Below are positions 37,123 through 47,029 of a stretch of DNA of 64,000 nucleotides, piece by piece; the first letter of the stretch is position 1, and the number at the start of each line of letters is the position of its first letter. Below the pieces are notes generated by a model. It made no database searches. It had not been told where the DNA came from and saw only the letters and a list, made by a program, of their open reading frames with translations. The translations under genes were made by a program, and so were the position numbers. This DNA comes from Acidobacteriota bacterium (GTDB lineage: Bacteria > Acidobacteriota > Holophagae > Acanthopleuribacterales > Acanthopleuribacteraceae): the NCBI GenBank assembly GCA_002747255.1, contig PDUC01000026.1, positions 101,763-165,762 of the forward strand. Direction: 5' to 3'.

Positions 37123-39201
37123 TTACTCGTCCTTGGTGCGTTCTTCGATGACCTTGGTCTGAACCTCTGAAGGCGCGGGCTCGTATTTTTCAAATTCCAT
37201 GGTAAAGGCGGCCTTGCCGGAAGTGGCACTTCTCAGCTGAGTGGAGTAGCCGAACATTTGAGCCAAAGGCACCGAAGCCGTGATGACGCAATTGCCGTCC
37301 GGTTGCGAGTCAATGCCTGAAATAATACCGCGCCTGGAAGAAATGCTGCCGACAACACCACCCTGGTATTCTCCCGGAGTTTCAACTTCAACTTTCATAA
37401 TGGGTTCCAGAAGAGCGGGCTTCGCTTTGGCAACGCCTTGTCTCATCGCCATACGCGCGGCTGTTCTGAACGCGGTTTCAGAGGAGTCCACATCGTGGTA
37501 TTTACCATCGACTAACTGAACACCGATGTTGATCATGGGGTATTCAGCCAGGGGGCCTTTCTCCATAATGTCCTTGAAGCCTTTTTCACAACTGGAAATG
37601 TACTCGGAGGGAATGGATCCGCCCTTGATCTGGTTGTCGAATTCAAAGTTCTCTTCGCTGTCCGAAGGCAGGGGATATATTTTCCCGATAACACAACCAA
37701 ACTGTCCGGAACCACCAGTTTGCTTTTTGTGGGTATAGTTAAAGTCGGAGGCAACCCGAATGGTTTCACGGTAGTTGACCTGTGGCGCACCAATTTCGAC
37801 CTCGGCTTTGTATTCCCGTTTAATGCGTTCAATGTAGACATCCAGATGCAGTTCGCCCATGCCGGCAATCAGTGTTTCGTTGGATTCTTCATCGATCCAG
37901 ACTCTGAAAGTGGGATCCTCTTTCATGAAACGGTTGAGAGCCTTGGACATCCTGGTGCTGGAAGCGTTGTCCTTGGGGTGCACAGCCAGAGAAATGACCG
38001 GTTCGGGGACGAAGATGGATTCACAGGAGAGAGACAGATCTTCACCGCAGAAGGTATCACCGGACGCGCAGTCTACGCCGATCATGGCGATAATGTCACC
38101 GGCACCAGCCGACTCGATATTCTCGCGATCGTTTGAATGCATGCGTACCAATCTGCCCACGCGCAGTTTTCTGCCGGTGCGGGTGTTGGTAATCATGGTT
38201 CCTTTTTGCAGGGTACCCTGGTAAATGCGCGTGTAAGTCAGCTGTCCAAACTGTTCATCCGCAATTTTGAAGGCCATGCACACCAGCGGCTTGTTGGAAT
38301 CTGATTCCAGCTTGATCTTTTCTTCCGTTTCAGTGTCCGTGGCAGTGTTCTCGATTTCCAGAGGAGATGGGAGATAGCGGTTGACAGCATCCAGAAGTTT
38401 TTGCACACCTTTGTTTTTAAAGGCCGAGCCCATGTAGACCGGCACGATTTCCAGGTCCAAAGTAGCTTGACGAACGGTTTTGTGGATGAGGCTTTCGGGA
38501 ACTTCTTCCCCGTCCAGCAGCAGTTCCATGAGCTGGTCATCGTAATTGGAGAGTTCTTCAAGCATGATTTCGCGCTGTTCTTCAACTTGATCGAGATACT
38601 CGGCAGGTATCTCTCTTTCTTCGACGTTGACACCCATTTCACCTGAATTGTAATACGCTTTGCGGTTGATGAGATCGATGACGCCTTCAAACTTGTCTTC
38701 CAGTCCAATGGGCAACTGCATCAGAACGGGGTTGAGGCCCAGCTTTTCTTTGAGTTCGCCGACGCCCCGGTGAGGGTCGGCACCTGTTCGGTCCATTTTG
38801 TTAATGAAAACCAGACGGGGAACCTTGTAGCGTTTCATTTGGCGATCGACGGTGATCGACTGAGATTGAACGCCGCCAACGGAACAGAGCACGAGTACAG
38901 CTCCGTCCAGCACCCTGAGAGAGCGCTCGACTTCCACGGTAAAGTCAACGTGTCCAGGCGTGTCGATGATGTTAATTTTGTTGTCCTGCCAGAAAACAGT
39001 GGTCGCAGCGGACGTGATCGTAATTCCGCGTTCTTTTTCCAGTTCCATGTGATCCATGGTTGCACCATCGCCAGCACCGCGAACTTCGCCTATTTTGTGA
39101 ATTCGTCCTGCATAGTAGAGAATGCGTTCGGTTAAAGTCGTTTTTCCACTGTCAATATGAGCAGATATGCCTATATTTCTAACTTTTTTTAGATCTTCCA
39201 T
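37123..39201 (-). CDS. fusA: Elongation factor G, spdEFG1/mitochondrial-like subtype
   Basis: 692 residues. Moves tRNA and mRNA through the ribosome after peptide transfer. G1 is AHIDSGKTT, the switch region includes [18 protein letters not shown], then DTPGHVDF (G3) and NKMD (G4), and domains II-V follow to the end ([19 protein letters not shown]-like C-terminus). The combination HIDSGKTT with GATMD...LEKERGITI and SAATT is typical, as I recall, of the mitochondrial EFG1 and spirochaete/planctomycete/delta-proteobacterial spdEFG1 branch; common EF-G has HIDAGKTT and TMDWM. It stands alone, outside any str operon. AGGA precedes the ATG and a strong terminator follows. Confidence 0.93.
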   Translation of the reverse strand: MEDLKKVRNIGISAHIDSGKTTLTERILYYAGRIHKIGEVRGAGDGATMDHMELEKERGITITSAATTVFWQDNKINIIDTPGHVDFTVEVERSLRVLDGAVLVLCSVGGVQSQSITVDRQMKRYKVPRLVFINKMDRTGADPHRGVGELKEKLGLNPVLMQLPIGLEDKFEGVIDLINRKAYYNSGEMGVNVEEREIPAEYLDQVEEQREIMLEELSNYDDQLMELLLDGEEVPESLIHKTVRQATLDLEIVPVYMGSAFKNKGVQKLLDAVNRYLPSPLEIENTATDTETEEKIKLESDSNKPLVCMAFKIADEQFGQLTYTRIYQGTLQKGTMITNTRTGRKLRVGRLVRMHSNDRENIESAGAGDIIAMIGVDCASGDTFCGEDLSLSCESIFVPEPVISLAVHPKDNASSTRMSKALNRFMKEDPTFRVWIDEESNETLIAGMGELHLDVYIERIKREYKAEVEIGAPQVNYRETIRVASDFNYTHKKQTGGSGQFGCVIGKIYPLPSDSEENFEFDNQIKGGSIPSEYISSCEKGFKDIMEKGPLAEYPMINIGVQLVDGKYHDVDSSETAFRTAARMAMRQGVAKAKPALLEPIMKVEVETPGEYQGGVVGSISSRRGIISGIDSQPDGNCVITASVPLAQMFGYSTQLRSATSGKAAFTMEFEKYEPAPSEVQTKVIEERTKDE

Positions 39202-39679
39202 GTTGTATTCCTATGTTCCGGTTTTTCTGTGATACTGGTTAAAGCCTGGGTACTACCAGGAAACTTTCAGAATTCAGAAACGCTGTAAAAACGACTTTGA
39301 ATGCCAATCAGCATGACGATGGAGTTTCTGTCCTCTGAGAGGTTCCCGGACTGAAGTGCCGTATGGATACACCAGCCACAAACGGCAGGATTCTAGTCGA
39401 TACCATGCAATAGTGCAAGATAAAACGGCACAATCACCTGCATTTTTATAGTAACACGGCACAGTTCCTGAAAAAACGAGACTCTTTTGTAACTGGATTG
39501 TGGTTTTGTGATTCATGTTGTCCCAGTTGTCGAATAAAGGGCGAACACGAAGTCAGTTGCTTGAAAATGAACGCTGTATTGTAAATTCAGGCTTAAAAAG
39601 TCATCCTATGATTTTAAAATAAGAATAAGTATGCAATAATGCCAGCGTAAAGGAACCTATAGGTTTAACCAGGGATTAC
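39202..39679. other. Intergenic region between divergent fusA and TPR genes
   Basis: No gene. It holds the candidate fusA promoter (39390-39418) and copy 3 of the 14-nt word TCACCTGCATTTTT (39434-39447), 16 bases upstream of that promoter's -35 element. Confidence 0.45.
39390..39418 (-). promoter_or_regulatory. Candidate fusA promoter
   Basis: On the minus strand TTGCAC (39418-39413), a 17-base spacer and TAGAAT (39395-39390). The implied leader is about 180 bases long. Confidence 0.45.
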
Positions 39680-42676
39680 ATGTTTTTCAAGAAAAAAGAT
39701 TCAGCCAAAGAACTAGCAAAAATACAGACCAATGCGGATAAGTTATATTCTCAGAAAAAATATCAGAAGGCCCTGAATGAATATCTGAAATTAACCAAAG
39801 CCATGCCAGATGATCTTCTCCTGCTCAATAAAATAGGAGATGCCTACTCTAAAATAAAAGACACACGCAATGCCTTTAAGTATTTTGAACGAGTGGCTCA
39901 ACATCATTCTTCAACGGGTTTTTTGCCCAAGGCGATTGCTGTTTACAAAAAGATACTCAAACTCGACCCTGAGTATACGGAAGCAAGAGAGAGTCTTGTG
40001 AAGCTGTATCTGCAGAAGCAGCATACCAGTGAAGCAAAAGCGGAATTAAAAAAGATTGCAGATCATTACCTCAATAACAACTTGATGAGTCGGGCACTGG
40101 ACACCTTGAGAAAGCTGGTGGAACTGGAGCCCAGCAATATTCAGTACCACAATCAGCTTGCGGAAATACTCATCAAAGAAGGTCGCAGTCGAGATGCTTG
40201 TCGGGAATTTCATCAAATGGCTGTCAGTTTCCTTGAAAAGGACATGCTTCAACAGGCCAAGATGGTTATAAAAAAGGCTCTCAACCTTAACTCCGATCAC
40301 GTTGACATCTTAATTGTCTCGGCAGAGATAGCCCTCAAGGAAGGGCAATATGAAAAGGGAGCGGCCAAACTTCAGAGGGTTCTTTCCGAGCAGCCTGATC
40401 ATTTTGAAGCGTTAAGGGTCATGGGACAAACGCTTTTTCAGCGTGGCGATTTTGATAAAGCACTTCAGTGTTACGGGCGGATTTTACAAAACGATCCCTC
40501 CCAGACCGAACAGGTAATCAAACTAATCGAGACCTTAATTCAAAACAGAGATAAGGAAAACGGCCTGCAATACATTAAATTGGTTTCCAAGTATCTGATC
40601 CAGAAAAAAGAATTTGAACCAGCCATATCACTGGCCAGGAACTTGTTGGAAATAGACGAAACGTATGGACCGTCTGTCTACTTGATGGCAAGTACCTACT
40701 TGAAGACAGAACGCACGGCAAATGCCATTCTTACATTGGAAAAGGCCGCTAACCACTACCTGAACATCAACAGGCCGGCAGAAGCGGAACCGTTTATTGT
40801 GCGAATTCTCGAGTTGGATTCCGACAACCTGGAGTGGAAAAGCCAGCTTAAATCCATTCAAAGACCTCCCAGTACGATGGATGTACCGTCTGAAGAGGAA
40901 CTTGCCGAGATGGACCAACCGCTTGAAATTCCAACTGAACTCCTGAAGAGGAATGAAGAATCCAACTTGGAAGAAATCAGCGCACTTATATCTGGAGATG
41001 TGGACTCCTCCTATGTGGAAGACACATCGACATCCATCCAGAACAAACTCACCGAAGTAGAAATTCTTGTCCGGCATGGTCTCAATGATAAAGCGTTGAC
41101 CCATCTTGAAGAGATTCTCGCCAAATATCCCGATCACTTTGATGCAAACAGTCAACTCGTACAGATTTATTACGAACAAAATGATCAGGAGAAAGCTGCA
41201 GAGAGTAACGTTGCGCTTGCCAAACACTACATCGAGAAAGGTGCTTTTGATAAAGCGCTGGAGCACCTGGAAGAGGCTGAACCCTTTTTACCCGCTGAAA
41301 CACGTAGGTTGAAAGGTGAGATCGAATGCAGGGAGAACCTGGATAATAGTCTCAGACAGGAAGAAGTGTCTCTCAACGCATATGATCCCGAGTTCAGTTC
41401 GGGGTACAGTTTAAATGGGGCCAATCCTTCGCAGGATAATCTCATTATTCAGCCACCCTCAGACGAAGAAATTGTGCGCATCGAGCCTAAGTCTGCTGAA
41501 TTGTCTGATTTTGAATCCCCGGGTTATGAAAAGAATGCAACGGATGACAGTGTATGGGCTTTGGATATTCCGGCAGTCGGACACGATGACATACAAGTGA
41601 CGGATCAGACTTTTGACAGCGAAGAAACCGTGCTTGATTTTATGAAAGATGATCGAGCTTCAGAAGAGGAACCAGCACTTGAGCTGGATTTTGAAGCCGA
41701 TGATCTGAACAGGATTCAAATTCCCGATGTGGATGACGATTTTGAAAAAGAAAATCAGCCGTCATCAGATGAAATCAGTTTGGATTCTATGGGCCTTGAT
41801 TCCTTGGAGATGGAAGAATCACTGGACACAGACGAAGAGATCACAGCTTTAGAAGACGATACAGAAGTGCTTGAAGAAGTTGAGACAGACATGGATTCGC
41901 ATGATCATGTCTCTGTACCGCAACAGAAAGAAGCAGACGCTTCCAGCGAAAGTCAATCTGACCTGAATGATTCAATTCTGGGCGAACTCGAGGACATTGA
42001 TTTCTTCATTTCCATGGAAGCCTATCCTGAAGCGCGGAACCTTGTTGCTGAAGCCATTGAGAGACATGGATCTCTGCCTGAATTGATAGATAAGCAAAAC
42101 GAGATTTCTCAACTAAATAACGAAGATTCAAGTGAAGAGAGTGAGAGCAGCCGCGATATCCCTGAAAACGACCTGTTTGATCTCGCCTCGGTTTTAAGTG
42201 ACGAGTTTTTTGATGAAGAAAAAGATGTCACTGATAATCCCGCTCCTGAAGAATTTCAAAGCGTTGAAGAGTTATTCCAGGAGTTTAAAAAAGGTGTCGC
42301 AGAACAAATATCCGATAACGACTACCAAACTCACTATGATCTTGGTATTGCATACAAAGAGATGGGTTTGTTAACTGAAGGCGTTGCCGAGTTTGAACTG
42401 GCTAAAGGCGATCCAAGGCGCTATTTGGATTGTGTTACCATGATAGCCACTTGTCAAAAGCAAATGGGAGAATCTGCAGATGCCATTGCAACTTTATTGG
42501 ACGCTCGCAAGAGCGATAAGCTCTCCCTTGAAGAAAGACACGTTCTGTCTTACGAATTGGGAACCACCTATGAAGCCAATGGTGATCTTGAACAAGCGCT
42601 GGCTTATTTCAAGAGTATTGTTGGAGAGAATCCCAACTTCCGAGATGTGCAGGAAAGGATTGAAATGCTCGTCTAG
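39680..42676 (+). CDS. Large tetratricopeptide-repeat protein with acidic middle region
   Basis: 998 residues. The N-terminal 400 residues are back-to-back TPR units (for example YQKALNEYLKLTKAMPDD, FLPKAIAVYKKILKLDPEY and FDKALQCYGRILQNDPSQ). A further block is at about 455-550. From about 560 to 860 the chain is acidic and low in complexity, rich in Asp, Glu and Ser, and probably disordered. The last 120 residues return to TPR-like helices (YQTHYDLGIAYKEMGLLTEG). No signal peptide or membrane segment, so a cytoplasmic scaffold is likely. Very large proteins of this layout occur in delta-proteobacteria and Acidobacteria; no specific function is known to me. Confidence 0.85.
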   Translation: MFFKKKDSAKELAKIQTNADKLYSQKKYQKALNEYLKLTKAMPDDLLLLNKIGDAYSKIKDTRNAFKYFERVAQHHSSTGFLPKAIAVYKKILKLDPEYTEARESLVKLYLQKQHTSEAKAELKKIADHYLNNNLMSRALDTLRKLVELEPSNIQYHNQLAEILIKEGRSRDACREFHQMAVSFLEKDMLQQAKMVIKKALNLNSDHVDILIVSAEIALKEGQYEKGAAKLQRVLSEQPDHFEALRVMGQTLFQRGDFDKALQCYGRILQNDPSQTEQVIKLIETLIQNRDKENGLQYIKLVSKYLIQKKEFEPAISLARNLLEIDETYGPSVYLMASTYLKTERTANAILTLEKAANHYLNINRPAEAEPFIVRILELDSDNLEWKSQLKSIQRPPSTMDVPSEEELAEMDQPLEIPTELLKRNEESNLEEISALISGDVDSSYVEDTSTSIQNKLTEVEILVRHGLNDKALTHLEEILAKYPDHFDANSQLVQIYYEQNDQEKAAESNVALAKHYIEKGAFDKALEHLEEAEPFLPAETRRLKGEIECRENLDNSLRQEEVSLNAYDPEFSSGYSLNGANPSQDNLIIQPPSDEEIVRIEPKSAELSDFESPGYEKNATDDSVWALDIPAVGHDDIQVTDQTFDSEETVLDFMKDDRASEEEPALELDFEADDLNRIQIPDVDDDFEKENQPSSDEISLDSMGLDSLEMEESLDTDEEITALEDDTEVLEEVETDMDSHDHVSVPQQKEADASSESQSDLNDSILGELEDIDFFISMEAYPEARNLVAEAIERHGSLPELIDKQNEISQLNNEDSSEESESSRDIPENDLFDLASVLSDEFFDEEKDVTDNPAPEEFQSVEELFQEFKKGVAEQISDNDYQTHYDLGIAYKEMGLLTEGVAEFELAKGDPRRYLDCVTMIATCQKQMGESADAIATLLDARKSDKLSLEERHVLSYELGTTYEANGDLEQALAYFKSIVGENPNFRDVQERIEMLV

Positions 42677-42841
42677 TTGTAAAAAGGCACGGTCGCGCGA
42701 GAGAACCACAAATAGGGTAGCGGGAAAACGAGCTCTCATGATTGCCTGTATTCATGTAAAAGGCTGAAAAGTGCGTGAAATCCGTTTACAGGTATTCGAA
42801 AAAACTCAAGAAACACAAACAGAAAAGGAAAGAGGAAGATT

Positions 42842-43906
42842 ATGAAAGTAGCATTGTTGGGGATGATGCAATCCGGGAAGAGCAGCCTTTTGGCAGCCAT
42901 CAGCGGCAAGGACATTCCCGAAGGACCAACCGTAGCCATTAGCGAAGAGACTATCAACGTACCTGATAAGCGCATAGATTGGCTGGCAAATCATTACCAG
43001 CCCAATAAAACGATCTACTCTACCATTGAGTGCCTCGATATTCCGGGCTTTTACTTTACCGATGATGCGGGCCGGGCATCCGCGAGACGACTGTTTGGCG
43101 ATATGCGCATGGCAGGTATGCTCGTTCTGGTTGTGAGAGCTTTTCAGGAACCCTCTGTAGCAGCCTATCGAGGGACGATCGATCCCGAAAGGGACCTGAA
43201 TGAACTGAAAGAAGAGTTGTTGTTGGCAGACCTGGAACTCATCAGTACCAGAATTGAACGCCTGGAAAAACAGCTCAAAAAGCACTCCAAAACAGCAGAA
43301 CGGGATAAAGCGGAACTGGAACTCCAGAAAAAACTGGAAGCAACCATTGAAGAGGGAAACCCTTTGAGTGCGCTGGAACTCAGCAACGACGAAAAGGACT
43401 TGGTTCGATCTCTGAATTTCCTCACCTTGAAACCCATGATGGTTGTCATCAACGTGGGGGAGGACGATCTGGATAAAGAATACAATCTGGATATCGATTC
43501 ATCCGTTCCGGTTATTGCCCTTTGCTGTTCTCTTGAAAAAGAACTGGCTCAACTTGATACGGCCAGCCGGGAAGAGTTCATGCGGGATCTTGGCATCGAA
43601 GAAAAGGCATCAGACCGGTTTGTAGCCAGTTGTTACGAAGCGCTTGGTTTGATCAGTTTTTTGACATCCGGCAAAGACGAAGTGCGAGCCTGGCCGATTG
43701 TGAAAGGCAGTAACGCCCTGGAAGCGGCAGGCAAAATCCACAGTGATATTCAGCGGGGTTTCATTCGCGCTGAAACCATTGCTTTTGATGAGCTGGTTCA
43801 GTACGGAGACGAAAAAGCGGTGAAGGCCGCGGGGCGGGCTCGCCTGGAAGGAAAGACCTACATCGTTCAGGATGGCGATATTATCGAGTTTCGCTTCAAT
43901 GTTTAG
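42842..43906 (+). CDS. YchF-like (OBG family) GTPase with altered G1 motif
   Basis: 354 residues. The C-terminus matches YchF closely (ELVQYGDEKAVKAAGRAR, LEGKTYIVQDGDIIEFRFNV: the TGS/DUF933 domain), and the middle has the coiled-coil insertion of YchF (LEKQLKKHSKTAERDKAELE). The N-terminus is divergent: G1 reads GMMQSGKSS where canonical YchF has GLPNVGKST, G3 is DIPGF and the base-specificity strand is VVINVGEDD. YchF binds ribosomes and prefers ATP over GTP. It is a divergent or second YchF-type protein. GAGGAAG precedes the ATG. Confidence 0.75.
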   Translation: MKVALLGMMQSGKSSLLAAISGKDIPEGPTVAISEETINVPDKRIDWLANHYQPNKTIYSTIECLDIPGFYFTDDAGRASARRLFGDMRMAGMLVLVVRAFQEPSVAAYRGTIDPERDLNELKEELLLADLELISTRIERLEKQLKKHSKTAERDKAELELQKKLEATIEEGNPLSALELSNDEKDLVRSLNFLTLKPMMVVINVGEDDLDKEYNLDIDSSVPVIALCCSLEKELAQLDTASREEFMRDLGIEEKASDRFVASCYEALGLISFLTSGKDEVRAWPIVKGSNALEAAGKIHSDIQRGFIRAETIAFDELVQYGDEKAVKAAGRARLEGKTYIVQDGDIIEFRFNV

Positions 43907-43934
43907 GGCGCGACTTTCAGTGAATTCCGTGTCA

Positions 43935-43954
43935 CGCGCTCTTGGCTGAGCGCG
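43935..43954. repeat. GC-rich hairpin after the YchF-like gene
   Basis: CGCGCTC pairs with GAGCGCG around a 6-nt loop. No T-run follows; it may protect the mRNA end or slow polymerase. Confidence 0.5.
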
Positions 43955-44032
43955 ATTGCCGGCTTTACGGTAAGATAGAACAAGAGAAGCCTTTTACATT
44001 GGAAATAACAACCAGCAAGAGAGGAACGCAAA

Positions 44033-45538
44033 ATGAAACACGTACTCTTTCCGGGGGAAATGGCAGCGGCTGATCATTACACCATTCGCGATTTGGGGGT
44101 GCCGGGCATTGAATTAATGGCTCGGGCAGGGTCCGCTTGTGTTGACATCTTACATCCCAGGCTCCAGAAGAGCGATTCTATTATGGTCATCGCCGGAACC
44201 GGAAACAACGGCGGGGACGCCTTTGTGATGGCAACGCTCCTGAAAAAAATGGGGTATCAACTGAGCGTTTTGGTTTTTGGCAGTGAGAATAAGTTGAAGC
44301 CGGATGCGCGCACCTTTTACAACGCCTATCGAAAAACCGGGGGACAACTCGAGTTTTCAACAGAAGGACTGGTTCTTGATTTGGAAACCACCTGGATTGT
44401 CGATGGCCTGTTCGGGACAGGTCTGAACGGAACCGTTCGCGGGCCTGCAGCTCAGTGGATCAGCGCCATGAATTCAAGTGATGCAAACGTTTTTTCCATT
44501 GATATTCCCTCCGGTTTACTGCCCGGAGCCAATCCGAAGCTCGGTGTTCAGGCGGATGTATGTGTAACCTTTCACGCCCTGAAACCCGCTCATGTTCTCT
44601 CTCCGGGGTGTTTCCGCTGTGGGGATCTCTTCATCGCGAACATCGGTATCTCCAGTCCGCCGCACTTTCAACCCGCAATACACTATCTGGAACCTTCCGA
44701 TTTTTCCATGCCTGTTCGGGAACCGGATACGCACAAGGGTTCTTTTGGTACGCTCGCTGTGTTGGGAGGAGCAAAAGGTATGGAAGGCGCCTCTGCCCTC
44801 GCCGGATCAGCGGCTTTGAGGATGGGAGCGGGAAAGGTGCGAATCTACTCTGAGAACCCCAATTCCCCCAAATTTTCAACCGCGGCTCTCATGGTTGAAT
44901 CCTGGCAGGGCGACTTCTCAAAAGAGCCATACCACGCGTGGATCGTCGGGCCCGGTATGTCGAAAAGGGAGGACATCCATTCATTAATTGCCAAGGCAAA
45001 CCTGGCGGACAAACCGAGTCTTTGGGACGCGGATGGGCTTAACTATCTCGATTCAATTTTCAAGCACTTGCCACACGGTTCATGGATTATGACGCCTCAC
45101 CCCGGTGAAGCGGCTCGTCTGCTTGCCATGACAAGCGGGGAAGTTCAGCAGGACAGGCTGGCGGCGCTGAAGAAACTGGGGGAGAAGTATCGAGGTGGAT
45201 GGATTTTACTGAAAGGAGCCCGCTCCATGATTTTAAGTCCCGCCGGAGAGATTTGGGTCATCGCAACCGGGAACCCCAGCCTGGCCGTTGCGGGTTCCGG
45301 AGATGTCTTGGCAGGGATGATAGGCGGCTTGCTCTCTCAGGGTTTCTCCTGCAGGGATGCCTTGATCAACGGGGCACTCAGGCATGGGTTAGCGGCCGAA
45401 AACTGGGTTGCGAAACATGCCGATTACGCTATGATTCCGGAGGATATCATAGAAGATCTGAAGAATCCGGTACAAGTCGGGGGAACGTCCGTGCCCACCA
45501 TTTTAGGTTCACGCGGGGTGGCAGACTTTGAAAAGTGA
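44033..45538 (+). CDS. Bifunctional NAD(P)H-hydrate epimerase / dehydratase
   Basis: 501 residues, two fused enzymes that repair hydrated NADH and NADPH. The N-terminal epimerase part (about 1-215) shows GTGNNGGDAFVMA and the VDGLFGTGLNG and SIDIPSGL motifs. The C-terminal dehydratase part (about 220-500) shows KGSFGTLAVLGGAKGMEGA, MTPHPGEAARLL, and the nucleotide site NPSLAVAGSGDVLAGMIGG. Cytoplasmic. AGAGGAA precedes the ATG. tsaE begins inside its last codons, a common neighbourhood in bacteria. E. coli calls the fused gene nnr. Confidence 0.94.
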   Translation: MKHVLFPGEMAAADHYTIRDLGVPGIELMARAGSACVDILHPRLQKSDSIMVIAGTGNNGGDAFVMATLLKKMGYQLSVLVFGSENKLKPDARTFYNAYRKTGGQLEFSTEGLVLDLETTWIVDGLFGTGLNGTVRGPAAQWISAMNSSDANVFSIDIPSGLLPGANPKLGVQADVCVTFHALKPAHVLSPGCFRCGDLFIANIGISSPPHFQPAIHYLEPSDFSMPVREPDTHKGSFGTLAVLGGAKGMEGASALAGSAALRMGAGKVRIYSENPNSPKFSTAALMVESWQGDFSKEPYHAWIVGPGMSKREDIHSLIAKANLADKPSLWDADGLNYLDSIFKHLPHGSWIMTPHPGEAARLLAMTSGEVQQDRLAALKKLGEKYRGGWILLKGARSMILSPAGEIWVIATGNPSLAVAGSGDVLAGMIGGLLSQGFSCRDALINGALRHGLAAENWVAKHADYAMIPEDIIEDLKNPVQVGGTSVPTILGSRGVADFEK

Positions 45539-45971
45539 ATGGACATCGCACTCACCAGAAGAAACCATTCAAGTTGCCGAACAGTTAGGGGACAAACTCA
45601 CTCGCGGAGATATTGTTTTGCTCAGTGGTCCCCTCGGCTCAGGCAAAACACTGTTTGTCAAGGGGCTGTGTCGCGCACTCAAACTAGATGAGTTGTGGGA
45701 AGTTGACTCCCCAACCTATACCATCATGAAGAAATACGCCACCGATCCGCCCTGCTACCATTTCGATCTCTACCGCATACACAGTGAGGATGAATTGGAA
45801 TCGCTATCTTTTTATGAAATTATGGAATCTGCGGATATCAAGGTCGTCGAATGGCCTGAACGCCTTGTTCACTATCGGGTTCCCGGAAAGGGGTTCCTGG
45901 TGCAGTTCATCAAACTGGAGAAAACGTCTCGTCGGATAACCGTAACGTCTTTTTCCGCTGAGAACGAGTGA
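45528..45971 (+). CDS. tsaE: tRNA threonylcarbamoyladenosine biosynthesis ATPase TsaE
   Basis: 147 residues from a TTG at 45528, with GGGGTGG eight bases upstream inside the preceding gene. TsaE works with TsaB and TsaD in making the t6A modification of tRNAs reading ANN codons. Walker A is SGPLGSGKT, with the SPTYTIMKKY strand, HFDLYRI and VVEWPERL, all typical. It overlaps the nnr gene by 11 bases. tsaB and tsaD are not in the window. Confidence 0.94.
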   Translation: MKSEWTSHSPEETIQVAEQLGDKLTRGDIVLLSGPLGSGKTLFVKGLCRALKLDELWEVDSPTYTIMKKYATDPPCYHFDLYRIHSEDELESLSFYEIMESADIKVVEWPERLVHYRVPGKGFLVQFIKLEKTSRRITVTSFSAENE

Positions 45972-46234
45972 TCGTGCGGCCTGTTTTCTCTTGTCCCTTG
46001 AGACAAGTGCTTTTGAAAAGACACGGTTTGTCTTCCTGAAAGCGGCAGATAGGGCATCGTTTAAATTGCGATTGCACTGTATCTGCTCATTTTTTATGAC
46101 AAGGAACAGGAGTAGGACTTGCCATCTATGGGGATCTTTTGAGAGAATTAAAAAGCTGGATTGAGTTCAGTAGCCCTGGAAAAGGGCAGGCTCAAAATTC
46201 ACTTTAAACTGCCATTTGAAAAAGATAACATGAA

Positions 46235-47029
46235 ATGTCGATCCTGGAAGATATAAAAAAAGCCGTCAAGTCCTATTTGGAAGTAGCCTACCCCGGTGAG
46301 CTTCCTCAGCAAAAACGGGACTTGTTTCACAACCTCAATCAGTTTGTAACAGACAACGAATTTTGGGAATGGGACTTTTTAGAGAAAGATGGCTTGCGAA
46401 CGGCAATGCGCTGGGGCAATGGCTGGTATCCTCATATGAAATTGAGTTTTCGGGGTGATACCCACGAAAACCTGCTGTTTTATGTGGATGCTCACGACAG
46501 GCATTTTACCCTGCCTCTTCAATTCAATGACCGGTTACAGAAAATCCGAAATAAAAATATGGAAACGAAAAAGCGCATTGAAGCACTTTTTGCTGAAAGA
46601 AAACTACCGACGTTTGATTTACCTCCGTCCGAAGTATATGAATATCAACCTTTGAAATACCCCATTCATGCTCTTGCCATAGACGATGAGGGCCATATTC
46701 TCGACTTGATTGAAACAATGATTGAAAAACTCGGTGTCGCCATCAAAACCATGAGGGATGGCAAAGAAGCCATTGAGTACATGAAGAACGGGAACCAGGT
46801 TGATATTGTTTATTGTGATGTCATGATGCCTGAAATATCGGGTTATTCTATTTACGAATGGGTCTTGAGCCAAAAACTGGACCTTGATTTTTATTTTGTT
46901 ACAGGAAGGAGCCGAATGGACTTGAATTGCCCCGGCGTTCCAGTCATTCAAAAACCCTTCAGGTTTGAGGATTTCTCCAAAACCATTCAGACCTACATCG
47001 AAAACCACTTTCTGTTTGAGAGTCGTTGA
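46235..47029 (+). CDS. Response regulator with unrecognised N-terminal domain
   Basis: 264 residues. The C-terminal 120 residues are a receiver: IDDEGHI acidic pair, phosphorylation Asp in VYCDVMMPEISG, and Lys in VIQKPFRFED. The N-terminal 140 residues (helical start, then FWEWDFLEKDGLRTAMRWG, WYPHMKLSFRG and NLLFYVDAHDRHF, which look like beta strands rich in aromatic residues) are not a family I know. The receiver is at the C-terminus, opposite to usual DNA-binding regulators, so the N-terminal domain may be the output or a sensor. It lies upstream of the membrane hybrid kinase in the same direction. Confidence 0.75.
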   Translation: MSILEDIKKAVKSYLEVAYPGELPQQKRDLFHNLNQFVTDNEFWEWDFLEKDGLRTAMRWGNGWYPHMKLSFRGDTHENLLFYVDAHDRHFTLPLQFNDRLQKIRNKNMETKKRIEALFAERKLPTFDLPPSEVYEYQPLKYPIHALAIDDEGHILDLIETMIEKLGVAIKTMRDGKEAIEYMKNGNQVDIVYCDVMMPEISGYSIYEWVLSQKLDLDFYFVTGRSRMDLNCPGVPVIQKPFRFEDFSKTIQTYIENHFLFESR

